Origin: an uncultured Clostridia bacterium
GTDB taxonomy: Bacteria; Bacillota; Clostridia; Christensenellales; UBA1242
Assembly: GCA_937992055.1 (NCBI GenBank)
Contig: CALKLQ010000055.1
Span: forward strand, 1-64,000
Direction of reading: 5' to 3'
Length of the DNA stretch: 64,000 nt
Shown: one piece after another, positions 57,795 through 64,000 of the stretch
Numbering within the stretch: position 1 is the first letter of the stretch
How the letters are laid out: every line of letters starts with the position of its first letter
The notes under the pieces: generated by a model
The model's input: the letters and a program-made list of their open reading frames with translations, nothing else
Databases searched by the model: none
What the model was told of the DNA's origin: nothing
Made by a program: the position numbers and the translations under genes

Positions 57795-59231
57795 TTAAAT
57801 TTCATGTAGCTTTACATTTAGCAATTCATTTTTTATTTTTTTAAGTTTATCAGAAAGATTTACCACATAAGTATGTGGGTTTACTAATCTCAACGCCTCT
57901 TCCCACAGGGTATTAAGTTCAGATTGAACCTTTTGGCGGGTTTGAGAAATACTTGGAATTTTATATATAATCTCTCCATTTTCCATCATTTTCTTGCGCA
58001 AATTGATTACTTTATAATCCTCAACATCTTTTGTTACCCAACTGTTATCTGGATGAGTTAAAGTGAGTTTACCTTTAGGCAATTCTTCATCGTAAACGCA
58101 AAGTAAATCATTTATAAGTTTTCCATCTCTATTGTAAATACGATAAATCTTTTTAAAATGTGGATTGGTTATCTTTTCAACATTGTCAGAAATTTTTATT
58201 TTTGGAACAATCTCATTGTTTTTTTCAATTGCAACAAGTTTATAAACTCCACCAAAAACTGGATTAGATTTACTTGTAATCAGATTTTCGCCCACTCCAA
58301 AGCTATCAATTGGAGCATTTTGCTCTATTAATGATGCAATAACATATTCATCTAAAGAGTTTGAAGTTACAATTTTTGTATCTTTCAAGCCTGCTTCATC
58401 CAACATTTTTCTTGACACCTTAGACAAATATGCCAAATCTCCACTATCGATTCTAATTCCAGCAAGTGTCTTGTTTTTTGGTTTTAGAACCTCGTTGTTA
58501 ACCTTTATAGCATTTGGGATTCCACTATTTAAAGTATTATAAGTATCAACCAAAAAGGTACTTGAGTTAGGAAAGCTTTCCGCATATGCTTTAAAAGCCT
58601 CATACTCGCTATCAAAACTTTGAATAAAGCTATGACCCATTGTGCCTAAAACGGGCACATTATATTTTTTTCCTGTTTGGGTACATGCTGTGCCGTTTGC
58701 ACCAGCTATGTATGCCGCCAAAGCCCCGTCTACAGCGGCAGATTCTCCTTGTGCTCTTCTGCTTCCAAATTCCATAACAGTTCTACCTTTAGCACTTCTA
58801 ACAATTCTACTTGCCTTGGTCGTTATCAAACTATTATGATTAAAAAATATCAAAAGCGCGGTTTCAACAAGTTGAGCTTCAAGAAGGGGCGCCTTAATAG
58901 TAATCACTGGCTCATTTGGAAAAACTATGGTCCCATCTTCAACCGCCCACATGTCACCTGTGAATTTTATATTTTTTAATCTCTTTAAATAAGCTTCACT
59001 AAACAAATTTAAACTTTTCAAATAATCAATATCACTTTCAGAAAAGTGAAATTGTGACAAATATTCAACACATTTATTTACCCCATTAGCAATTACAAAA
59101 CTGCCACCATCAGGCACTTTTCTAAAAAACAAATCAAAATATGCGATATTATTATCAATTTTTTTATCAAAATATCCCTGTCCCATTGTTAACTCGTAAA
59201 AATCCATTACTAAATTATTAAATTCTTCCAT
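57795..59231 (-). CDS. pncB: Nicotinate phosphoribosyltransferase
   Basis: Joins nicotinic acid to PRPP to give nicotinate mononucleotide, using ATP, the committed step of Preiss-Handler NAD salvage. It has 478 residues, usual for the Bacillota type. FYELTMGQGYF near the start, FDLFFRKVPDGGSFVIANG, VMEFGSRRAQGE, LGTMGHSFIQSF (whose His is the expected phosphorylated residue), GIRIDSGDL and KIVTSNSLDEYV are all in place. GGAG precedes the ATG. It is the last gene of the leftward NAD unit, 41 bases after the adenylyltransferase gene. Confidence 0.95.
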   Translation of the reverse strand: MEEFNNLVMDFYELTMGQGYFDKKIDNNIAYFDLFFRKVPDGGSFVIANGVNKCVEYLSQFHFSESDIDYLKSLNLFSEAYLKRLKNIKFTGDMWAVEDGTIVFPNEPVITIKAPLLEAQLVETALLIFFNHNSLITTKASRIVRSAKGRTVMEFGSRRAQGESAAVDGALAAYIAGANGTACTQTGKKYNVPVLGTMGHSFIQSFDSEYEAFKAYAESFPNSSTFLVDTYNTLNSGIPNAIKVNNEVLKPKNKTLAGIRIDSGDLAYLSKVSRKMLDEAGLKDTKIVTSNSLDEYVIASLIEQNAPIDSFGVGENLITSKSNPVFGGVYKLVAIEKNNEIVPKIKISDNVEKITNPHFKKIYRIYNRDGKLINDLLCVYDEELPKGKLTLTHPDNSWVTKDVEDYKVINLRKKMMENGEIIYKIPSISQTRQKVQSELNTLWEEALRLVNPHTYVVNLSDKLKKIKNELLNVKLHEI

Positions 59232-59272
59232 ATCATACTCCTATTTTTTTGTTTTTGAAAGCGACAATTATC

Positions 59273-59800
59273 TTATTTGCATTCAGTTATTACTCGCTTA
59301 TTTAATATTTTTTCAATATCCTCTCTTGCTTCCGGCATAATAAATTTTTTATATTTTTCATATTCTTGTCGTATGTTTGTTCCGTGGACATTAATTGCAT
59401 CTCTATCTATTGGGACAAACGTACACTGCGGAAAAAATTTATTAAGTTCCCTATAGCTTTCATCTGCATATTTGTAATTAACCTCATATGGAACGCTTTT
59501 CCAAAATAATTTTGCGTAATCACTCATAAAATCTTTTGAGTTAACAATCTTTGACTCATCTATCAGTGCAAAATGGATTTTTTTATTGTTTTTATAATGT
59601 CTTTTAAACCAATTGAGCCTTTGATTTGAATTGAAATAAGGGAAATTTGCCTCTTCACATTGTTTTTTACTTTTTTCAGGATTATCGGAAACGACAACAA
59701 CACATTCATCACATTGTTTTAATACTTTATCAATAATGCTTAAATGCCCCATATGAGGTGGAAGAAATTTTCCAACAAATGCTCCTATTTTCTTAGCCAT
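59273..59800 (-). CDS. Nicotinate/nicotinamide mononucleotide adenylyltransferase
   Basis: A 175-residue nucleotidyltransferase of the NadR/NMNAT type. GAFVGKFLPPHMGHLSIID near the N-terminus holds the (H/T)xGH nucleotide loop (HMGH), and NVHGTNIRQEY near 133-143 matches the ISGTxxR motif. It adds AMP to (nicotinate) mononucleotide, giving the step between PncB and NadE. It resembles the NMNAT domain of NadR without the regulatory or kinase domain, so NaMN against NMN preference is open. It overlaps the NUDIX gene by 8 bases, with GGAGG before its ATG. Confidence 0.88.
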   Translation of the reverse strand: MAKKIGAFVGKFLPPHMGHLSIIDKVLKQCDECVVVVSDNPEKSKKQCEEANFPYFNSNQRLNWFKRHYKNNKKIHFALIDESKIVNSKDFMSDYAKLFWKSVPYEVNYKYADESYRELNKFFPQCTFVPIDRDAINVHGTNIRQEYEKYKKFIMPEAREDIEKILNKRVITECK

Positions 59801-60386
59801 TTTTAACCTCCAAAAATTTATTCTTATAGTAAAATAACTTTAATTGCAAGGCGCTTTGAAGTCCAAAATTGTGGTTGTCTACAAAGTTTAAAATATAATT
59901 TAATTCTATTTGGAAATAAGTTATATCCTCATCCACTTCCAGTTTTTGTTTTTTATCTAACAAGACCTCCGCCTCAAAACATTCCACGGACTCGTCGCTA
60001 ATACCCGCGCTTGTAAAACTATTTGCTTGAACTTTCTTCAAATTAATCACACTTGCACCTATTTCCTCCTCTAATTCTCTCTTTACTGCCATGATAGGTT
60101 CTTCATTTTCCTCTACTAGTCCCGCTGGCAAGCCAAAAATATAATCATTTATTGCATACCTAAATTCCTTAATAACCACAAGGTAAATTTTATTATTTTT
60201 TTTGATATAAGGCAGAATTCTAACCGCGTCAACTATATCTTTAGATTTTGATTCCAAAGTTTGAAATTTTCTTCTTGAGGCAAAATAGTATTCTTTTTGT
60301 CTATTTTCATCCAAAATATATGTATATTTGTACAAATTTAAATATTTAACATTTGTAAGTTTTTTTATATTCACTAACTTTTTCAT
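59793..60386 (-). CDS. NUDIX hydrolase, ADP-ribose pyrophosphatase-like
   Basis: A 197-residue NUDIX enzyme. The Nudix box GLVEENEEPIMAVKRELEEE continuing IGA is complete except for Ala in the last position. It is preceded by VVIKEFRYAINDYIFGLPAG, the EFR and LPAG features of ADP-ribose pyrophosphatases. It would recycle ADP-ribose from NAD breakdown to ribose 5-phosphate and AMP. ATGA overlap with pncA places it in the same message. Activity on ADP-ribose is inferred from motifs and neighbours. Confidence 0.85.
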   Translation of the reverse strand: MKKLVNIKKLTNVKYLNLYKYTYILDENRQKEYYFASRRKFQTLESKSKDIVDAVRILPYIKKNNKIYLVVIKEFRYAINDYIFGLPAGLVEENEEPIMAVKRELEEEIGASVINLKKVQANSFTSAGISDESVECFEAEVLLDKKQKLEVDEDITYFQIELNYILNFVDNHNFGLQSALQLKLFYYKNKFLEVKNG

Positions 60387-60961
60387 AATATCTTCTCGAA
60401 TTTATCAAAATTTTGAATTAATGCGCCCATTTTTTTCATATTCATAAGGGCTTTTTTATGAAGAATTTCTGCATTGTGATTCTCACTATTAAAGGTGTAG
60501 CAAGCGTTTTCATAAACAATTACTTTTGTAAAAAGATTGTTAGATTTAATATAATTAAGATAACTTGACACAAAATTGATAACACAAATATCTGTGCAAC
60601 ATCCACATACAAAAACGTTGTCAAAATTGTTATTATTTATTAACCTTTTAAACTCTGGCGTTATAAAACCATTTGTTGTGTTTTTGTCTATAATATGGTC
60701 AAATAACTTTTCATATCTTTTCAGTTCAGGGATCAACTCACTTTCCTCACTACTCTTTATGCAATGAGGCGGGAAATCCTTAAATTCCTCATCAAAGACT
60801 TCATGGCAGTCTTTAAAAGCCACTACTTTATAATTGTTTTGTTTAGCTTTATTTATAGCATTAACAATAGTAGGGGTAATTTTATTAATATTTTTATCTG
60901 CCAATGCCCCAAAATTAACAAAACCATTGACCATATCAATTACAACTAATAAATTTTTCAT
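60383..60961 (-). CDS. pncA: Nicotinamidase
   Basis: A 192-residue cysteine hydrolase of the isochorismatase fold that converts nicotinamide to nicotinic acid. The triad is D9 (VIDMVNGF), K93 (IDKNTTNGF) and C126 (CTDICV); D51 and H53 (KDCHEV) with H66 are likely metal ligands. Neighbouring pncB makes nicotinamidase more likely than another hydrolase of the fold. AAGGAG precedes the ATG. It is the first gene of the leftward NAD unit, about 450 bases from its promoter. Confidence 0.92.
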   Translation of the reverse strand: MKNLLVVIDMVNGFVNFGALADKNINKITPTIVNAINKAKQNNYKVVAFKDCHEVFDEEFKDFPPHCIKSSEESELIPELKRYEKLFDHIIDKNTTNGFITPEFKRLINNNNFDNVFVCGCCTDICVINFVSSYLNYIKSNNLFTKVIVYENACYTFNSENHNAEILHKKALMNMKKMGALIQNFDKFEKIL

Positions 60962-61066
60962 TTAAATTTCTCCTTATAAATTAAAATTTGATTTTTTTAT
61001 ACAAAGTTGAAAACAAGTCATTTGCAGCTGGCACAATAAATAAAATTATTGATTTAACGTTTATAA

Positions 61067-61276
61067 CACAAAATAAAACTAAAATTTTTTAAACCTAGAA
61101 TTGCCCATATTGTTCAAAGAATCTATAATCAATTTTTACAACGAAGCAATATAAATCATACTTATAAATCTATAACATCTCGTTTAGTTTGTGAGATATA
61201 TAAAAATATAATTCACTTAAACAAAAAGTCTTCTGCTGCATTTGATTTTAAATTTGCGAATCTTGCAAACCAATAA
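61067..61276 (+). pseudogene. Start-less open frame, possible gene remnant
   Basis: A 69-codon rightward frame without a start codon: FFKPRIAHIVQRIYNQFLQR, then YKSITSRLVCEIYKNIIHLN, ending AAFDFKFANLANQ. Its composition looks protein-like, but no family is recognised. It lies in the leader of the leftward NAD unit. Outside this frame 60962-61304 shows nothing else. Confidence 0.25.
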
Positions 61277-61304
61277 TGATATTTATAAAATTCAAAAAAA
61301 TTAA

Positions 61305-61361
61305 TTATTTACCAGGCAATTCCTTAAATGCCTTGAATATCATACTCATTATGCTCAACAT
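61305..61361 (-). CDS. Possible 18-residue leader peptide
   Basis: GAGGACTA precedes ATG at 61361, and the frame reads MLSIMSMIFKAFKELPGK then stop. It is the first frame after the leftward promoter. A weak AGGCA/TGCCT hairpin followed by a T-rich stretch comes next. It could be a leader peptide tied to attenuation, or chance. Confidence 0.35.
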   Translation of the reverse strand: MLSIMSMIFKAFKELPGK

Positions 61362-61417
61362 TAGTCCTCAACCTTTAATTGATTACTAAAATTATTACCT
61401 CCCTTTTTTGTTATTTT

Positions 61418-61433
61418 CATTATGATAATATCA
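61418..61433. promoter_or_regulatory. Palindromic operator, left copy
   Basis: CATTATGATAATATCA contains TGATAATATCA, a perfect 5-bp palindrome around one base. It covers the -10 of the leftward NAD promoter. Its mirror copy at 61491-61506 differs at one of 16 positions. Confidence 0.65.
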
Positions 61434-61453
61434 TATTAAAATTATATTGTCAA
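61425..61453 (-). promoter_or_regulatory. Leftward promoter of the pncA unit
   Basis: On the minus strand TTGACA (61448-61453), a 17-base spacer and TATTAT (61425-61430). Confidence 0.8.
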
Positions 61454-61470
61454 TAAATTTTATAAACTTG

Positions 61471-61499
61471 TTGACATTTTTTTATTAGTCTGATATTAT
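61471..61499 (+). promoter_or_regulatory. Rightward promoter of the prs-nadE unit
   Basis: TTGACA (61471-61476), a 17-base spacer and TATTAT (61494-61499), a twin of the leftward promoter. Confidence 0.85.
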
Positions 61500-61506
61500 C
61501 ACAATG
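61491..61506. promoter_or_regulatory. Palindromic operator, right copy
   Basis: TGATATTATCACAATG contains the palindrome TGATATTATCA, covering the rightward -10. Relative to each promoter the two copies hold the same position and are followed by the same GAAAATA. Confidence 0.65.
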
Positions 61507-61531
61507 AAAATATATTGTAGGAGAGAAAAAA

Positions 61532-62341
61532 GTGTTAATTAACAAACGTGAGTTTACTCCAAAAAGATTTTCTAGCGGTGAATTGAAGTTATTAAAAAGC
61601 CAACTTGATGAATTTATAAAACAAAATAGAGTTGAAATTTTGTATGAAAACGATTTTAATATTTTTGAACTTTTTTTAATAATTGATTATTATAAGAAAA
61701 AAAAGGTCAATATAGATTTAATTTTAAGCTATCTTCCCTATCAAAGAATGGAACATAAAGGAAGAGATGAGTTGGACACTGTTAGTTATGTCGCAAATTT
61801 GTTTAATAGCTTTAACTTAGATTCTATAACCTTATGCGAACCTCATTGTGATATAAATTGCTTTATGAACTCCAAAAAAATAAGTTTTATACATGAATTA
61901 AAAGCTAAAATTTTTAAAGAAATTAATTTTGATTTAAAAAATGACTATGTCGTATTAACTGATAAAGGCGGTTACAAAAAATATAAAAATATAGCTCAAA
62001 ACATGGTATACTTTAACAAGGAAAGAGATTTCCAAACCGGGCTTATAATTAATCAAAATATAGTTGGAAAAATTGATGTAAGTAAAAAAATCTTAATTAT
62101 AGATGACATAATTTCCACGGGAGATACAATTGTCAATATTATACAATATTTAACTACACTTGGAGCCAAAGAAATTTACATCTTTTCCGCACATTTAGAA
62201 AACAATAAGTTTAATAAACGAATAGAGGAATTTTTTAATGTTAAAAAAATATTTGCAACAAATAGCTTAAAAAAACAAGGTACTAAAAAAATTAAATTAT
62301 ATGACATAAGGAAGATTATTTATGGAAACAAAGATTATTAA
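61532..62341 (+). CDS. Short PRPP-synthetase homologue
   Basis: A 269-residue relative of ribose-phosphate pyrophosphokinase, shorter than the usual 310-320. A GTG start is taken because AGGAGAG lies six bases upstream. FSSGEL near 13-18, LSYLPYQRMEHKGRDE at 65-80 (the ATP loop), CEPHCDI at 102-108, and the PRPP/ribose-phosphate loop LIIDDIISTGDT at 188-199 are visible. In this unit it would supply PRPP for PncB. Phages use a Prs-like enzyme of similar size to make ADP-ribose pyrophosphate for NAD rebuilding, so its true substrate deserves care. It overlaps nadE by 20 bases. Confidence 0.75.
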   Translation: MLINKREFTPKRFSSGELKLLKSQLDEFIKQNRVEILYENDFNIFELFLIIDYYKKKKVNIDLILSYLPYQRMEHKGRDELDTVSYVANLFNSFNLDSITLCEPHCDINCFMNSKKISFIHELKAKIFKEINFDLKNDYVVLTDKGGYKKYKNIAQNMVYFNKERDFQTGLIINQNIVGKIDVSKKILIIDDIISTGDTIVNIIQYLTTLGAKEIYIFSAHLENNKFNKRIEEFFNVKKIFATNSLKKQGTKKIKLYDIRKIIYGNKDY

Positions 62342-63068
62342 TAAATTGATTGATTGGATAAAAGATTATGTTAACTCTGTAAATGCAAAAGGTGTTGTTA
62401 TTGGAATGAGCGGAGGAAAAGATAGTTTAGTAGTTGCAAAATTATGCATAATGGCGTTAGGCAATGACAATGTTTATGGGCTCATCTTGCCAAATGGAGA
62501 AATGAGCGATATACAGGATGCCATTAAGTCTTGTGAGTTATTAAATTTAAAATATAGCATTATAAACATACAAAACGCTTTTAATAGTATTATTGAAAAT
62601 GTAAGCAACATTTTGCCAGGAAAATCTTTGTCTAGCATAACTACACTTAATACAGCGCCAAGACTTAGAATGACAACCCTCTATGCCCTTGCTGGAAGTT
62701 TAAACTATTTAGTTGTAAACACCTCAAATTTGAGTGAAACTATGATAGGATATTGTACAAAATGGGGTGATAATGTTGGAGACTTTGCACCAATTGCAAA
62801 TTTTACTAAGACTGAGGTTTGCGAGATGGGTTTAATGCTTGGCTTGCCAAATGAACTCGTCAATAAAACTCCAAGTGATGGATTATCCGGAATGAGTGAT
62901 GAAACAAAATTGGGATTTTCGTACGAAGAACTGGATAATTTTATAAGAACTGGTAAAAAAGCTTCTAATTTTGATAAAATCAATAGATTATATAATACAA
63001 CAAAGCACAAACGCGACCAAATTAACAAGTTCCAAAATAGTTTTATTAATTATTTTGAATTAAATTAA
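62322..63068 (+). CDS. nadE: NAD synthetase, ammonia-dependent
   Basis: A 248-residue NadE that amidates nicotinate adenine dinucleotide to NAD. SGGKDS at 30-35 is the pyrophosphatase loop. LVVNTSNLSETMIGYCTKWG and GDFAPIANFTKTEV match the NaAD-binding region. No glutaminase domain is present, so ammonia is the nitrogen donor or a partner supplies it. AAGGAAG precedes the ATG inside the end of the previous gene, so the two are coupled. Confidence 0.92.
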   Translation: METKIINKLIDWIKDYVNSVNAKGVVIGMSGGKDSLVVAKLCIMALGNDNVYGLILPNGEMSDIQDAIKSCELLNLKYSIINIQNAFNSIIENVSNILPGKSLSSITTLNTAPRLRMTTLYALAGSLNYLVVNTSNLSETMIGYCTKWGDNVGDFAPIANFTKTEVCEMGLMLGLPNELVNKTPSDGLSGMSDETKLGFSYEELDNFIRTGKKASNFDKINRLYNTTKHKRDQINKFQNSFINYFELN

Positions 63069-63086
63069 AATACAAAGGAGAAAAAA

Positions 63087-63839
63087 TTGAAGGATTTTTA
63101 TGGATATTTATCTCGAATGGAAAATTCCATTCAAGACAAGTTATTTTTTATTGACAAAGTAAATTTAGATGACTATGATTTTGTTATCGATTTTGGATGT
63201 GCAAATGGCAAACTTATTTCAAATCTCATTGAAATATATCCAAACCTTAATTTTATTGGTTATGATAAAAATGAAAAAATGCTAGAACAAGCCAACAAAA
63301 GCATAAACAACAAAAATGTTTCTTTTGTTAGTTCCCTTGATTTCATATCTATGTCAAATTTAAAATTTGTGCTTATTTTTAGTTCGGTACTACATGAAAT
63401 TGAGGAGAATGAACTTCAAGACATAATAGATTTAATGAAAAAGTCGTCTTGCATTATAATACGTGATATGTATTTTGACGATTCTAAAGATTTCAAAATA
63501 GATATAAACAAAATAATTCCTTCCACAAAACAAGATAAATATTTTGTAGATTTTGAATTGAAATATGGCAAAATCAATAATCTTAAAAGATTATATCACT
63601 ATTTTCTTAAATATACTTATACTTCCAATTGGGAAAGTGAATTGTTAGAAAATTATTTTAGCGTTCAATATGATACAATAATAAAACAATTGAATAATTT
63701 TAAAATTATTTACGATGAAAAGTTTACTCTACCATTCAAGCAAAAAGAGGTCTTATTGAATTTCAATTATAATTTAGATAAACCAACACATAGAAAATTA
63801 ATAATTAAAAAAATGGAGAATGAAAATGCTAAGCAATGA
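63087..63839 (+). CDS. SAM-dependent methyltransferase, class I
   Basis: A 250-residue protein starting at TTG behind AAAGGAG. VIDFGCANGKLISNLIEIYP at 33-52 is motif I, FIGYDKNEKMLEQA follows with the acidic ribose-binding residue, and LIFSSVLHEIEE resembles motif IV. The C-terminal part is not recognised, so the acceptor is unknown. Its place in the NAD unit, 18 bases after nadE and overlapping the next gene by 14, suggests a link to pyridine metabolism, but that is inference. Confidence 0.75.
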   Translation: MKDFYGYLSRMENSIQDKLFFIDKVNLDDYDFVIDFGCANGKLISNLIEIYPNLNFIGYDKNEKMLEQANKSINNKNVSFVSSLDFISMSNLKFVLIFSSVLHEIEENELQDIIDLMKKSSCIIIRDMYFDDSKDFKIDINKIIPSTKQDKYFVDFELKYGKINNLKRLYHYFLKYTYTSNWESELLENYFSVQYDTIIKQLNNFKIIYDEKFTLPFKQKEVLLNFNYNLDKPTHRKLIIKKMENENAKQ

Positions 63840-64000
63840 AGATGAAAAATTTTTAGAACTTTATAGTGACAGCGAATATGAAAAGCCAAGTGTAACCGTT
63901 GATGCAGTTGTATTTAGAATAAAAAGTATCGCAAATTCCAATTATCGAAAACTACCTGAAAAAAAACTTCAAGTTTTTTTAACTCAAAGGCAATATCCTC
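63826..64000 (+). CDS. NrtR/NUDIX-type protein, N-terminal part
   Basis: Cut by the window edge after 58 codons. It starts MLSNEDEKFLELYSDSEYEK with GGAG upstream, overlapping the methyltransferase. SVTVDAVVFRIKS followed by LQVFLTQRQYP is the first strand pair of NUDIX proteins of the NrtR or ADP-ribose hydrolase kind. NrtR proteins repress NAD genes and respond to ADP-ribose. Whether this one has the C-terminal winged helix cannot be seen. Confidence 0.65.
   Translation, partial: MLSNEDEKFLELYSDSEYEKPSVTVDAVVFRIKSIANSNYRKLPEKKLQVFLTQRQYP

Noticed and set aside
61392..61403. GGGAGG with an ATT as start of a tiny frame
   Set aside because: ATT starts are restricted to very few genes and the frame ends after five codons.

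Overview
The window reads as low-GC DNA from a spore-forming member of the Bacillota, most likely a gut-type clostridial lineage. The reasons are a clear SpoIIID gene with a SigE-like promoter, Gram-positive style GGAGG ribosome binding sites, TTGACA/TATAAT promoters with 17-bp spacing in front of many genes, Sec/lipobox lipoproteins, tRNA genes with encoded CCA, and the standard genetic code (TGA is a stop, as in several ATGA gene overlaps). The exact genus cannot be read from the sequence.

Layout. 1-2000: a small accessory stretch with a lipoprotein, a probable frameshifted gene, a small membrane protein and many hairpins. 1888-9583: tRNA-Thr behind rpoC and rpoB, all on the minus strand, with tandem promoters upstream of rpoB. 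9733-37934: a two-gene operon of giant lipoproteins (about 3277 and 6072 residues) built from Ig-like and GLUG-type repeats, one carrying a large glycine-rich segment. 38004-45794: a housekeeping block with a TtcA-like tRNA thiolase, spoIIID, aspS, glyA, a processive glycosyltransferase, asnS and tRNA-Leu.

45872-54796: an accessory block, all on the minus strand, starting just past the 3' end of tRNA-Leu. In transcription order it opens with a phage packaging edge: a P27-like terminase small subunit and a ParB-DUF4417 fusion. Next comes a small protein with a phage-structural N-terminus (LQLFGGGGG) fused to a toxin-like C-terminus and coupled to a probable immunity gene. A string of decayed or orphan cassettes follows: a second LQLFGGGG gene killed by a stop at codon 7, two more toxin tails, four members of an FHD-motif family, and repeated pieces of an SPL-like radical SAM gene. 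It ends with an overlapping trio, DUF488, a Mom-like acyltransferase-type protein and a ParB-like protein, that may modify DNA. This block is the best candidate for an undescribed system.

55022-57625: an S51-type peptidase and an MBL-fold hydrolase, a tiny protein made of two near-identical repeats with its own strong promoter and terminator, and an unrecognised conserved-looking protein. 57795-64000: a divergent NAD salvage island. PncA, a NUDIX hydrolase, an NMN/NaMN adenylyltransferase and PncB run leftward; a short PRPP-synthetase homologue, NadE, a methyltransferase and the start of an NrtR/NUDIX-type protein run rightward. Together these cover nicotinamide to NAD by the Preiss-Handler route. 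The two divergent promoters carry matching 11-bp palindromes over their -10 elements, so one regulator, perhaps the NrtR-like protein at the right edge, could control both arms.
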